Positions 26,540 through 33,237 of a stretch of DNA of 64,000 bases are shown here, one piece after another; positions within the stretch are counted from its first letter, which is position 1, and each line of letters begins with the position of its first letter. The notes beneath the pieces were generated by a model. That model had not been told where the DNA came from and did no database searches. It worked only from the letters and a program-made list of their open reading frames with translations. The translations under genes and the position numbers were made by a program. This stretch comes from Nissolia schottii. Its lineage: Eukaryota; Streptophyta; Magnoliopsida; Fabales; Fabaceae. The stretch lies in contig QANU01106169.1 of assembly GCA_003254905.1 (NCBI GenBank), forward strand, positions 1 to 64,000. Direction: 5' to 3'.

Positions 26540-27065
26540 TAAAAGAAAAGGAAAGTTTTCTCAAAAACTAAAGAAGGGGAAAGTTAAGTGAAATATTCGT
26601 TTCTGTTTACAATATGACATAACGAATGTAGTTTATGTCTGAAGTCAAGAAAAGTAGAGCAGAATACTAATGACGTGTTTAGGTGGAAGTTTAATGCCAG
26701 AAACTTTCATGTCTAAATTGAAACGAAAAATGTTCATAAAATCACATTAACATCAATGGATAAGTGTTAACGAACAATCTTTCGTTTCTAAAGATTTTCA
26801 AATATGGGGAGTTTTGACTCAAAAAAATAAAAAAAAAAAAAAAAAATCCCTCCCTTCCATTCTCTTCAACTAACTCCATCCATTCCAAAATTGCATACTC
26901 TGTCTTCACAATTCCAAAGTTCCCAATACTCTGTCTTCAACCACTAGAATCCCAAATGCGAAGACCAAAAAGCAAAAAACGAAGGGAAAAAAAATAGACG
27001 ACGAGCAAGAACTCGCTTACGAACCTGACGATTTTGGGGCGCTTGGATGGGGGCAGTTCCGCCAT
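871..27065 (-). CDS. SMC5: SMC5, structural maintenance of chromosomes protein 5 (partial, 19 exons)
   Basis: SMC5 is the ATPase arm of the nuclear SMC5/6 complex, which acts in DNA repair and replication-fork and chromatin maintenance. I joined 19 exons with GT-AG borders and continuous phase: 27065-27025, 26422-26245, 26160-26007, 23659-23586, 14524-14375, 14283-14179, 13977-13832, 11887-11776, 11590-11435, 6344-6223, 6133-5989, 5909-5844, 2492-2364, 2282-2184, 2038-1873, 1768-1623, 1447-1384, 1288-1164, 948-871. They total 2256 bp, 752 codons with no stop. Plant SMC5 is about 1050 residues, so roughly 300 C-terminal residues, including the signature motif and Walker B, lie left of the window. 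The start at 27065 gives [19 protein letters not shown], like the short basic N-terminus of plant SMC5. Walker A is GPNGSGKSS; the [17 protein letters not shown] stretch typical of SMC5 follows. Introns reach 9 kb and hold transposons, but every exon is intact, so the gene looks functional. Confidence 0.95.
2493..3239. other. SMC5 intron 12, left part
   Basis: No gene seen. The stretch at about 2830-3040 (tgtaagagcgtttgttaag, a TATA-like catatataagtac at about 2898-2910, then a CT-rich run) has the look of a short solo LTR, but neither a pair nor clear ends could be shown. Confidence 0.35.
3240..4330 (-). mobile_element. L1-type LINE fragment (3' part) in SMC5 intron 12
   Basis: On the minus strand the order is late RT ([15 protein letters not shown] at about 4290; [15 protein letters not shown] at about 4195; [15 protein letters not shown] at about 4125), then the conserved [17 protein letters not shown] at about 3680, then the zinc-binding reverse-transcriptase tail [19 protein letters not shown] at about 3370. 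Stops break the frame. This piece is the part of an L1 that the other L1 copy, in intron 3, lacks. Confidence 0.8.
4425..4865. repeat. Possible MITE-like repeat in SMC5 intron 12
   Basis: The left end (gaattaacttttggaggaat) and the reversed right end (ttggcttttggagcacccaa) are loosely complementary. Words built on ccaaacttaagtttgg and tttgaataattac recur inside. The element is non-coding. Boundaries and superfamily are uncertain. Confidence 0.4.
4866..5843. other. SMC5 intron 12, right part
   Basis: About 1 kb of non-coding, AT-rich sequence. It includes repeated cctaactaatc-type words at 5305-5370 (ttcctaactaat, four near copies). I see no recognised element. Confidence 0.4.
5844..6344 (-). 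CDS. SMC5: SMC5 exons 10-12: coiled coil into hinge
   Basis: Exon 10 (6344-6223) encodes [19 protein letters not shown] and ends in phase 2 with AGCAG/GTAGTA. Exon 11 (6133-5989) encodes [19 protein letters not shown], then [17 protein letters not shown] and [15 protein letters not shown]. Exon 12 (5909-5844) encodes [35 protein letters not shown] and YGPVLVEV are strongly conserved at the entry of the SMC5 hinge, the site of dimerisation with SMC6. Confidence 0.95.
6560..7020. repeat. Possible MITE-like repeat
   Basis: Near the ends, ggaattggaacggc (about 6560) and aagaggtccaattcc (about 7003) give a short inverted repeat (GGAATTGGA/TCCAATTCC). The interior is very AT-rich and non-coding. 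The ends are imprecise and no target-site duplication was confirmed. Confidence 0.4.
7830..8604 (-). mobile_element. LTR-retrotransposon end (copia-like), reverse, in SMC5 intron 9
   Basis: Positions 8604 down to 8052 look like one LTR in reverse: on the minus strand it starts TGTTGGAAATAAGCACATG, a common copia LTR start, and ends CTCCTATCA. Directly after it the minus strand reads attggtattagagct (8051-8037), a slightly mutated Met-tRNA primer site. About 200 bp of the gag leader follow and are then lost. The second LTR and pol were not found nearby, so it is a fragment. Confidence 0.7.
8605..11434. other. SMC5 intron 9, unassigned part
   Basis: About 2.8 kb with no recognisable gene. Visible are a direct repeat of gtgtcattgatatatga at about 9797 and 9850, a repeated tatacttgtcaccac at about 9945-9975 and AT-rich low complexity at 10020-10130. 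Short open frames at 8774-9338 and 10277-10486 match no family known to me. Confidence 0.45.
11435..11887 (-). CDS. SMC5: SMC5 exons 8-9: first coiled coil
   Basis: Exon 8 (11887-11776) completes the Glu codon of exon 7 and encodes [17 protein letters not shown], then [19 protein letters not shown]. Exon 9 (11590-11435) encodes [19 protein letters not shown], then [19 protein letters not shown], and ends at CTT/GTAAGT. The heptad pattern and charge are those of the ascending SMC5 coiled coil. The next exon is 5.1 kb away. Confidence 0.94.
12451..12612 (-). mobile_element. Au-like SINE in SMC5 intron 7
   Basis: Read on the minus strand from about 12612, the element has a tRNA-like head with a degenerate box A (gcaaccggtaagg) and box B (ggttcaaatcc). 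The conserved body contains ggaaacag and ggggtaagtctgcatac, and the tail ends gggctgccc plus a T run, as in plant Au SINEs. It is flanked by a 13-bp direct repeat with one mismatch, caataaaacgtca (12434-12446) and caataaaatgtca (12615-12627), the expected target-site duplication of LINE-driven insertion. It would have been transcribed by RNA polymerase III and is now an intronic relic. Confidence 0.88.
13369..13645. repeat. MITE-like inverted-repeat element in SMC5 intron 7
   Basis: The ends are perfect inverted repeats: GTGTGTTTGGTTCTAC at 13369-13384 and its complement GTAGAACCAAACACAC at 13630-13645. The 277-bp unit has no coding potential. Inner inverted blocks (aaaagcaacttgagttgctttt) suggest a folded DNA. 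A clear target-site duplication was not seen, so the superfamily is open. Confidence 0.7.
13832..14524 (-). CDS. SMC5: SMC5 exons 5-7: head end and start of coiled coil
   Basis: Exon 5 (14524-14375) encodes [38 protein letters not shown] and ends at CTG/GTAAGC. Exon 6 (14283-14179) encodes a heptad-rich run with [15 protein letters not shown] and ends at AAG/GTTTGT. Exon 7 (13977-13832) encodes [20 protein letters not shown] and the following charged helix, ending in phase 2 at ATTGA/GTATGA. FLPQDRV is a hallmark of the SMC5 family. The coiled coil forms the long arm that binds its partners. Confidence 0.95.
14783..14940 (-). mobile_element. 3' end of the RTE-type LINE, left of the chromovirus
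   Basis: The segment contains aagcctttcccactatgtgg followed by ggtcaacaacatgg, on the minus strand the conserved 3' end typical of plant RTE elements. It should join the block at 19915-22230 once the later chromovirus and one CACTA copy are removed: the text on both sides reads as one LINE 3' region. Confidence 0.75.
14941..15193 (+). repeat. 5' LTR of the chromovirus
   Basis: The LTR begins TGATGCACG and ends CTATCA. It carries a TATA-like attataaaac at 15051-15060, preceded by a cluster of related hexamers (ataacggc, ataaccga, ataactac, ataactga) at 15005-15040 and followed by a CT-rich tract. The PBS starts directly after it at 15194. It matches 19664-19914 closely except at its first 45 bases. 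Confidence 0.93.
15225..16170 (+). pseudogene. Chromovirus gag region
   Basis: The frame from about 15224 starts [17 protein letters not shown]. It breaks near 15450 and resumes at 15460-16028 with the capsid-like core ([35 protein letters not shown]). After a stop at 16026, the knuckle [16 protein letters not shown] is read at 16107-16154. Gag would form the particle that packages element RNA. The stops show that this copy cannot make the whole protein. Confidence 0.85.
16230..19630 (+). pseudogene. Chromovirus pol region: PR, RT, RNase H, integrase, chromodomain remnant
   Basis: The protease motif reads [12 protein letters not shown] at about 16338-16376, where the usual Ser after Asp is Met. 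RT runs about 17020-17480 with [33 protein letters not shown] and FFDDILVYS. RNase H runs about 17815-18165 ([23 protein letters not shown]). Integrase runs about 18370-19180 (an HHCC finger [10 protein letters not shown]...CETCLRC, then MDFIEKL and [14 protein letters not shown]). The C-terminal extension [13 protein letters not shown] is followed by a chromodomain-like tail. Frameshifts occur near 17010, 17280 and 17895, and stops at about 17460, 18717 and 18770. The copy is inactive. Confidence 0.9.
19664..19914 (+). repeat. 3' LTR of the chromovirus
   Basis: It begins TGATAAGCG directly after the polypurine tract and ends CTATCA. The following CACTA is the right copy of the target-site duplication. 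Most differences from the 5' LTR lie in the first 45 bases; the central 100 bases are nearly identical. Confidence 0.93.
19915..22230 (-). mobile_element. RTE-type LINE relic, main part (endonuclease and RT)
   Basis: Read on the minus strand, pieces of a plant RTE (non-LTR) polyprotein follow in order. They are the endonuclease end ([19 protein letters not shown] and [10 protein letters not shown], about 22150-21990), the linker ([20 protein letters not shown], about 21800), early RT ([20 protein letters not shown], about 21090-21030), mid RT ([14 protein letters not shown], about 20770) and the C-terminal region ([18 protein letters not shown] and [11 protein letters not shown], about 20260-20090). 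Stops and frameshifts separate the pieces, so it is inactive. The 3' end of the same copy continues at 14940-14783 on the other side of a later chromovirus insertion. Confidence 0.85.
22231..23585. other. SMC5 intron 4, unassigned AT-rich part
   Basis: I recognise no gene or complete mobile element here. The stretch at 22500-22570 contains a short local repeat (tataggaaaagttgaagttg twice). At 22240-22400, two short words recur (gcatctccatgtgcat; catggagatgtacacgacatgacaatg). The small open frames here are short and unlike any family I know. Confidence 0.5.
23586..23659 (-). CDS. SMC5: SMC5 exon 4
   Basis: This 74-bp exon reads (G)[24 protein letters not shown] and ends at CAA/GTAAGC in phase 0. 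It completes the split Gly codon of exon 3 and leads into [10 protein letters not shown] of exon 5. It is isolated between a 2.3 kb intron and a 9.1 kb intron, both filled mainly by retrotransposons, and would be easily missed by automatic prediction. Confidence 0.93.
23770..25692 (-). mobile_element. L1-type LINE fragment (5' part), in SMC5 intron 3
   Basis: On the minus strand, 25692-25009 is an open frame of 227 codons resembling the low-complexity region upstream of plant L1 endonucleases. It is followed at 25012 by [18 protein letters not shown], the start of an apurinic endonuclease domain. Most of that domain is deleted. The frame at 24635-24444 has [19 protein letters not shown], the linker before RT. 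At about 24350-23900 RT pieces are readable ([25 protein letters not shown], then VVKLDFEKA at about 23960). The catalytic YADD box and the zinc-binding C-terminus are absent. It is a dead copy, truncated at its 3' end. Confidence 0.82.
26007..27065 (-). CDS. SMC5: SMC5 exons 1-3: N-terminal ATPase head
   Basis: Exon 1 (27065-27025) encodes 13 codons plus two bases and ends at CAG/GTTCGT. Exon 2 (26422-26245) opens with GDDDYMPGN and carries the head core [15 protein letters not shown] and Walker [19 protein letters not shown], ending at CAG/GTTGGT after GEPQ. Exon 3 (26160-26007) continues [19 protein letters not shown], then KSEWLLN, and ends in phase 1 at AATG/GTGGGA, a weak donor that is supported by the reading frame of the next exon. 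Walker A binds the ATP phosphates. The 600-bp intron 1 contains an ATG/ATA trinucleotide repeat and a long A tract. Confidence 0.95.
26482..26537. repeat. Trinucleotide microsatellite (ATG)n(ATA)n
   Basis: About seven ATG units run directly into about ten ATA/ATT-type units in SMC5 intron 1, about 60 bp upstream of exon 2 in gene orientation. An A tract of more than 15 bases lies at about 26826-26846 in the same intron. Such a compound repeat is likely to vary in length between individuals. Confidence 0.9.
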
Positions 27066-27340
27066 TCCACAAAAACGGGGATGGATGAATTGTGCTCTTG
27101 GAAGCTTCAGGAGTGAAAGGCCGAATAGATATACCCAAAAACCCTAAAAACCAATTTGGGACTTACGGATTAACGGAGTGATTGAATAGGGTTGGAGTTG
27201 AGAAGGTTTGAGCCTATAGTTATGTCTAGTCTACCCCGCACTCCACCAGCCTCACATTTATTTTCATTTTGGCTGTCTGCAAACTTCAAAATATCATTTG
27301 GTTTGTATGATTTAAGAACTTTTACAATGTTTAAAAATGA
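27066..27340 (-). promoter_or_regulatory. SMC5 5' flank
   Basis: Only about 275 bp separate the SMC5 start codon from repeat-derived DNA. I see no TATA box at a normal distance on the minus strand, which is common for housekeeping plant genes. The block contains aaaccctaaaaacc (27141-27154), close to the telo-box AAACCCTAA found near plant replication and translation genes. The transcription start is not determined. Confidence 0.4.
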
Positions 27341-29296
27341 TGATGTGAGGAAAGGAAAAGAAAGTTCATGATGAGAAAAAGAAAGTTTATGCTGAGATAC
27401 AAAATATGCTACAAAAACAAGATATGATTAAGGGCAAGAATGTTACACGAAAGCATGAGTCCACTCCTGCCCTCACCACCTTGCATGGGATTGTCATTTT
27501 ATTAATATGTTTATGCTAAATGCATTTGTGGGTCGCTACCACATCAATTAAAAATATGGAAAGCAGGTTGTATATAGCAAGGGGACGACAGTCCCACTAG
27601 GTATATGGGGAAAGGATAAGAAGGATGTTGCCCTAATGGAAATAGCTGATAAGGCTCATAAGAGAACTACCAGATCCCTTCATGCACGATATATGCGATG
27701 TATGTATATAATGATAATGTATGAAAGGCAATGTCAAGTGAATAGGTTTTACAAGACTACCTCTATGAGGTTTATAAGGTATGAGAGTACGTGATCTAAT
27801 GTCACGATACTCAAGTAATTAGGATTAGAAAACACGTTAACCTTTTCTTTATAGGTAATTCAAGATTAGAATTTTCCTGTTACCTAGTAAATTAGATTAA
27901 ACTGCTCAAGATTAGTATAGATTAAAATAAGTAAGGATTTTTAGTATGGGTTAACACTTAGAGACCCCCTGAACGGCGGATCATAAATGAATCGAAAATG
28001 GATAGTTATGCCCATAGGATTCCCACTGAGGACGCAATGTTCTCACCCCATTCATTTATGATTCCAGGAGAGCATGGTGAGTCCTCCTAAGAACTACAGG
28101 GTTTGGACCCTGCATTCGGACACGAGGGTTGACCTTGACACGGGATCGTCATGGTATCTATTTTCGTAGAGTTCGTTGACGCACAGGTCACTCCACCACC
28201 AACAGGACATGTACCATCACCTGACCCCCACCCATTCCATCACTAGTTCCTTCGTACCATCTAACACCTTCTCCCTCAGCTTTACCACAGGATACGCCAA
28301 ATTTGATGGCTCTAGATTCCTCCCTAGACCCAGATTCACATCTTGATGCACCAATCGTCATCGAGGACACCAAGTCTGGCATGTACGAGAAGATCATCGA
28401 GATAGATCTAGGGCTAACTCTAGCTGTGAGACCCTTGCCAGAGTATTTGGGACTGACAGCAAGGAAAAGGGTTACCCCTATGTTCGGATGTAGATTTGCT
28501 CCTCGAACATATAACACAGAGGCGGGACCTTCAGGTTTTGCCCCCAGGCACTTGGGTTTGCATAGCACAACTAATACGGGTTGGATATCCGAGGAGGACG
28601 ACTCCCCTGTGGAAAATTCCCTTGAGGAGGAGGATCCCAAAGAGGAGTACCCCGAGGAGGAGGACCTTGAGGAGGAGGAAGACCCCGAGGAAAGCTTAGA
28701 GGATGAGGCATCATAGAAGGATGCTGGGCACCGTGGTTCTGACAACCACTGAGCATTTCACGGGAGAATTGAATGTAAGGATCTCTGGTCATTACCAAAA
28801 TGTCTGAGATCCTTATCAAATTGACGTGGGTGGACGTCTTGATGTTAAGATACTCCAGGGAAGCAGTGGAATACCTACATATCATGACGATTATGTGTTT
28901 GTATTTTGTATTAGCTAAATAGATTAGATATGTCATTAGCTTCTTATGTGCAGTAAATGTATATGTATGTATATAACTGTGTAACTGTTCTTGGACCAAT
29001 ATGAATGAATGTAAATTATGCTTTCTATGATTGCTTTGAGTTAGTATATGTTGTGAGAAACACCTAAGTCTTTCAGACTATCGCTTGCACACATACACAT
29101 ATATATAACTTCCTTCATACGCGTGGCTCATATTTTATATTTTAATAGCAAAAGAAAAAGTTTTAAATTTGTCCATATTTTTGGCAAAGGATAATTTTGA
29201 AAGTAATATAGGACTAAAGGTATTCCAATTAAGAAAGTGACAAACTAGTGAGCATTATTTGCAACTTAACTGTAAACAGCTAGCTAGGGTGTTACA
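27340..29296 (+). mobile_element. Long-LTR family fragment (forward, 5' truncated)
   Basis: From about 27340 this sequence aligns, word by word, with 50690-51557 (aatatgctac, gtcgctaccac, gcaggttgta, gatcataaatgaatcgaaaa). Its end, ctagctagggtgttaca at 29280-29296, equals the 3' end of the complete copy at 34022-37507. The LTR start and promoter half are missing. It lies between the SMC5 5' flank and a copia fragment. Confidence 0.75.
28306..28716 (+). CDS. Acidic reading frame inside the long LTR (transposon-associated)
   Basis: A frame of 136 codons from ATG 28306 ends in a strongly acidic tail (SLEEEDPKEEYPEEEDLE and onward). Its middle, APIVIEDTKSGMYEKIIEI, RKRVTPMFGCRFAPRTY, aligns with a frame on the minus strand at 52425-52030 (TPIILDDDDEEPPPYKKYV, RKLVNPLFRCRLALRTH), which also ends acidic. 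The two copies differ a great deal at DNA level, so the shared protein pattern hints at past selection on the reading frame. No known domain is recognised. An in-frame TGA at about 28222 limits the upstream extension. It is probably a relic of an extra protein of the retrotransposon family. Confidence 0.5.
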   Translation: MALDSSLDPDSHLDAPIVIEDTKSGMYEKIIEIDLGLTLAVRPLPEYLGLTARKRVTPMFGCRFAPRTYNTEAGPSGFAPRHLGLHSTTNTGWISEEDDSPVENSLEEEDPKEEYPEEEDLEEEEDPEESLEDEAS

Positions 29297-30523
29297 CAGT
29301 GCCCTTATAATAGACTCTACTCAAAGGATCTTGATTATCAATCCTTACGGGGTTTTGGTTGCCTTTGTTTTGCTTCAACTTTGGCTTCTACACGACACAA
29401 GTTTAGTCCTAGAGCCAATGTTGCTATTTTTATTGGTTATCAAGCAGTGTATAAAGGATATAAGATGTATGATATTGTGTCTAAGAAGGTTTTTATCTCC
29501 AGATATGTGGTCTTTCATGAGTAATGTTGTCCATTTCATTCTGTATATGCTAATCAACAATTGGTAGATCCTTTTGCTCACCTAGTTCTCCCTAACCCAC
29601 CAACTAAGCCCAATCCCATTCTTTTAGCTGCTCCCACACCTCCTGAGCCTGTTGAAATAGCAGAACCTGATATGCACATGACAACTATTGATCTTTGCCT
29701 TGTATCAAAACATTCAAATCCTCCTCCTAATCAGGTTATTATTGGAAAGAGCACTCGACCCCATAAACAACCCTCATACTTAAGCCAATACCATTGTAAC
29801 CAAGTTCAGACTACCTCTTGTAGGCACCCAATATCCAATCACCTATCTTATGATTCCTTTAGTCCATCCTATAAAGACTATATTCTGCAAGTTTGTTCCA
29901 TTCCAAAGCCACAATTATATCATCAAACATGTAAAATTCCAAAATGGTATAAAGCAATGCAACTTGAATTAGAGGCTATGAACTCAAATAAAACTTGTTC
30001 TTTGGTTCCCCTTCCTCCTGATAAACACACCATCGAGTTTAGATGGGTGTATGAAGTCAAGTATCTTCTGGACGGTTCAATTGATAGGTACAAGGCATGT
30101 TTACTGGTGAAAGGATATACTTAACAAGCAGGGCTTGATTTTATCAAAAGAAAATTTCACCTGTTGCAAAATTTGCTACAATTCGGATCCTGCTGTCTCT
30201 AGCTGCTATACATGGCTAGTCTTTCATGCAACTCGACATAGATAACGCTTTTTTGAATAATGAGCTTACTTAGGAAATTTATATGGATTTACCTCGTGGG
30301 TATCCTCGCAAGGGGGAGAATATTATGTGTAAATTACACAAGTCCATTTATGGTCTTTGCCAAGCCTCTAGGCAACGGTTTCACACCTTTGCTCTTGCTC
30401 AAATTCAGTTTGGATTCACACAATCTAAGAATGACTACTCATTGTTTGTTAAAGGAAATTGGAGCTTCTTTTGTGGCCTTGTTGGTTTATGTTGATGACA
30501 TTGTCATTGCAGGACTTGATTTG
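29297..30523 (+). mobile_element. Ty1/copia fragment, part 1 (integrase end and RT)
   Basis: It begins inside the integrase C-terminus (FGCLCFASTLASTRHKF, about 29353-29405; VAIFIGYQAVYKGYKMY, about 29425-29475). A linker frame 29561-30124 follows, with the RT start WYKAMQLELEAMNSNKT, EFRWVYEVK and DGSIDRYKACLLVKGYT. Further RT pieces are FMQLDIDNAFLN (about 30228-30262), MDLPRGYPRKGENIMCKL (30283) and LVYVDDIVIAGLDL (about 30484-30523). Stops at 30122, 30270 and elsewhere make it dead. The 5' half (LTR, gag, protease) is absent. The sequence resumes at 39562. Confidence 0.88.
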
Positions 30524-31339
30524 TCTAACTGTTTATGCGTACGTCGCAAAAAATGGTTACTAGGTTGTTATCTGCTTTGGTTGGGGTTACTTTTAGCCCC
30601 TAGTTGTACACTTGAAAATAGTTCTTTCTTGAAAATATGGATCGTTTTGAAAACTTTTCCTTTTCGATGCTAATTTATAAACTATGAGCCATGCGTGGTT
30701 AAAAGAACATAGGTATACAAACGATAGAAGCTCGAAGATTTAAGTGATAATTAATACAATACCTATTATATATACACCAGTACAAAGGCCCAACACATAG
30801 TCATACATTTGCTTACTAATACATACTACACAAAATTCACATAAGAGTCAATGGCCTATCTAGACCATATACAAAATAGGTATTTCTCTACTACGTAAGT
30901 AAACGTCCTGCTGACCTTTTGAAGTCGTTCTGTTGTGGACCGTCCACCACTTCACCATGCGTCTCTATCATCAATGATCTTTGGGTATGCACCTGGAACC
31001 ATAAACGAGCGGGGTGAGAACATTGCGTTCTCAGTGGGAACCCTTGGGGGATGTAACTAATCATTTGCTCTCCAATTCATGATTTAGCTGCTCAAGGATC
31101 TCTAGGTGTCACAATTATACTACAATCCTACTTATTATTATCTGTTCTAGTCCTGAGCAGCTTTCCTACTTTACTAGGTGATCGAGGGAATCTAATCTTG
31201 CTTTACCTATTCATGGGTTCTCGTGCTTTCTATCCCTAGTCGTTTGGGTATCGTGTCCTCTGATCACGTACCCACGCGCCTATACTTTGTTGGGCAATCT
31301 CGTGATACTATGTCAATCGATATGTCCAAACCCAAATAT

Positions 31340-31344
<5 letters not shown>

Positions 31345-31370
<26 letters not shown>
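31345..31370. repeat. (AC)n microsatellite
   Basis: About twelve AC units in the reverse long LTR, followed by tatatat. The equivalent region of other copies also carries AC/AT repeats (52821, 50878). Confidence 0.9.
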
Positions 31371-31377
<7 letters not shown>

Positions 31378-31436
31378 TCACATACACAATCATTCATCAC
31401 ATAACTCATGCATGCTGATTTCTCTCACACGTTCTA

Positions 31437-31820
31437 CCAGGATCTCCTGGGGGGTTTCTTTCTATCTCTCATAAGGTCTGCCAGGCTCTCCTGGGGGTTT
31501 CGTCTATCTGTCCACACCTCCTCGCACACCTCGAGACCGTCGTCCCCATGGCGGTGCACGACCTAACCTTTTATGTCTGTTCCTCGAGGCAAACAATTCT
31601 CCACCCCTCTGGGTGGCGAGGGCCCGCTTGACGGCGTCACCGGAAGCAGACCATAGCTCTTACACATCTTGTCAGGCTATCCTGATGGGAAGGATTTATC
31701 TCTTTTATTTGTCTGGTCAGGCTCCCCTGACTAGAAAGGTCTGTCTCTTTTACTCGTCTGGTTAGACTCTCCTAACGAAAAATGGTCTGTCTCTGTGTTT
31801 CTAGTATAATTCTCCTGAAC
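31437..31820. repeat. Degenerate 44-45-bp tandem repeat with a hairpin in each unit
   Basis: Short palindromes occur at 31437-31450 (CCAGG-ATCT-CCTGG), 31481-31494 (CCAGG-CTCT-CCTGG), 31672-31685 (TCAGG-CTAT-CCTGA), 31716-31731 (GTCAGG-CTCC-CCTGAC) and 31761-31776 (GTTAG-ACTCTC-CTAAC), with a decayed unit near 31806. Steps are 44-45 bp except for one 191-bp step, which holds unrelated sequence. Most are followed by a pyrimidine-rich run (ttttactcgtctg and similar). The stems change in pairs, which keeps the fold. Confidence 0.75.
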
Positions 31821-32584
31821 TCACAACTAGGAACATACCACTCAAGATCTACACTCGTTTCCTATGATCAAGTATGAGCTCGCCATAGTTAAGTGATAAT
31901 CTCTCTAGTTATTTACCGTCGTCCTCATGATGTATGCTAATATAACGCACAATTACTTAGTTATTACAATTGCAACACATAATTACAATTATTACATCTA
32001 AAATATGTTTGTCACATCATAGATGGTTGTAATATTATAAACCAATTGTATATATATAAGGTAAGTTATATTAAACTATGCCTGAGAATCATAAAAACAT
32101 ATTTTTCTGCATATGTTAAGCAAAACAATTGCGCAATATAAAATATTTAGTTTTATATGCAATTAATAATAATACATAATTAAATCTATTTCACTGTATC
32201 AAACTAAAATTCACTAATATAGTCTATATAATTATATTAAGTGGACCCTAAACACAATTATATTTTTCTAACTTCAAAATTATGACAAATCGTCCAAGCA
32301 TCATAATAAACATGTTTTTGTCATAAAATCTACTAAGTTGATTTTTCACATATCATACATATAACACATAAAATTCATCAAGGAGATGAATAAGTCAGGA
32401 TTACCCACTTTTTAAGTGTTCTGAAAGTTGCGAGAAAAGGCTCCCGTGAATTTTGAGGCGATCGTGCTATTTTTTCTGAATTCAACGGAGTAATCACAGA
32501 GCGCACGAACGGAACAGAAATAAATTTAACAGTATGAGTTTAGGAACTTTGGGCACAGGGGAAATTGCCTTCAGAGGCATATGG

Positions 32585-32618
<34 letters not shown>

Positions 32619-33237
32619 NNNNNNNNNNNNNNNNNNNNNNNNNNNNNNNNNNNNNNNNNNNNNNNNNNNNNNNNNNNNNNNNNNNNNNNNNNNNNNNNNN
32701 NNNNNNNNNNNNNNNNNNNNNNNNNNNNNNNNNNNNNNNNNNNNNNNNNNNNNNNNNNNNNNNNNNNNNNNNNNNNNNNNNNNNNNNNNNNNNNNNNNNN
32801 NNNNNNNNNNNNNNNNNNNNNNNNNNNNNNNNNNNNNNNNNNNNNNNNNNNNNNNNNNNNNNNNNNNNNNNNNNNNNNNNNNNNNNNNNNNNNNNNNNNN
32901 NNNNNNNNNNNNNNNNNNNNNNNNNNNNNNNNNNNNNNNNNNNNNNNNNNNNNNNNNNNNNNNNNNNNNNNNNNNNNNNNNNNNNNNNNNNNNNNNNNNN
33001 NNNNNNNNNNNNNNNNNNNNNNNNNNNNNNNNNNNNNNNNNNNNNNNNNNNNNNNNNNNNNNNNNNNNNNNNNNNNNNNNNNNNNNNNNNNNNNNNNNNN
33101 NNNNNNNNNNNNNNNNNNNNNNNNNNNNNNNNNNNNNNNNNNNNNNNNNNNNNNNNNNNNNNNNNNNNNNNNNNNNNNNNNNNNNNNNNNNNNNNNNNNN
33201 NNNNNNNNNNNNNNNNNNNNNNNNNNNNNNNNNNNNN
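32619..33237. other. Assembly gap (619 N)
   Basis: The gap follows an (AT)n run at 32590-32618 and is followed directly by a block that repeats sequence from 31469 onward. Open frames across the Ns are artefacts. Single Ns also occur at 38271 and 62235. Confidence 1.

Noticed and set aside
28188-28999. Minus-strand frames of 142-185 codons rich in Ser or Pro
   Set aside because: They are mirror images of the GAG-rich acidic frame on the plus strand.
31425-31825. CRISPR-like array because of regularly spaced palindromes
   Set aside because: The repeats are degenerate, the spacers resemble each other and the setting is a plant LTR.
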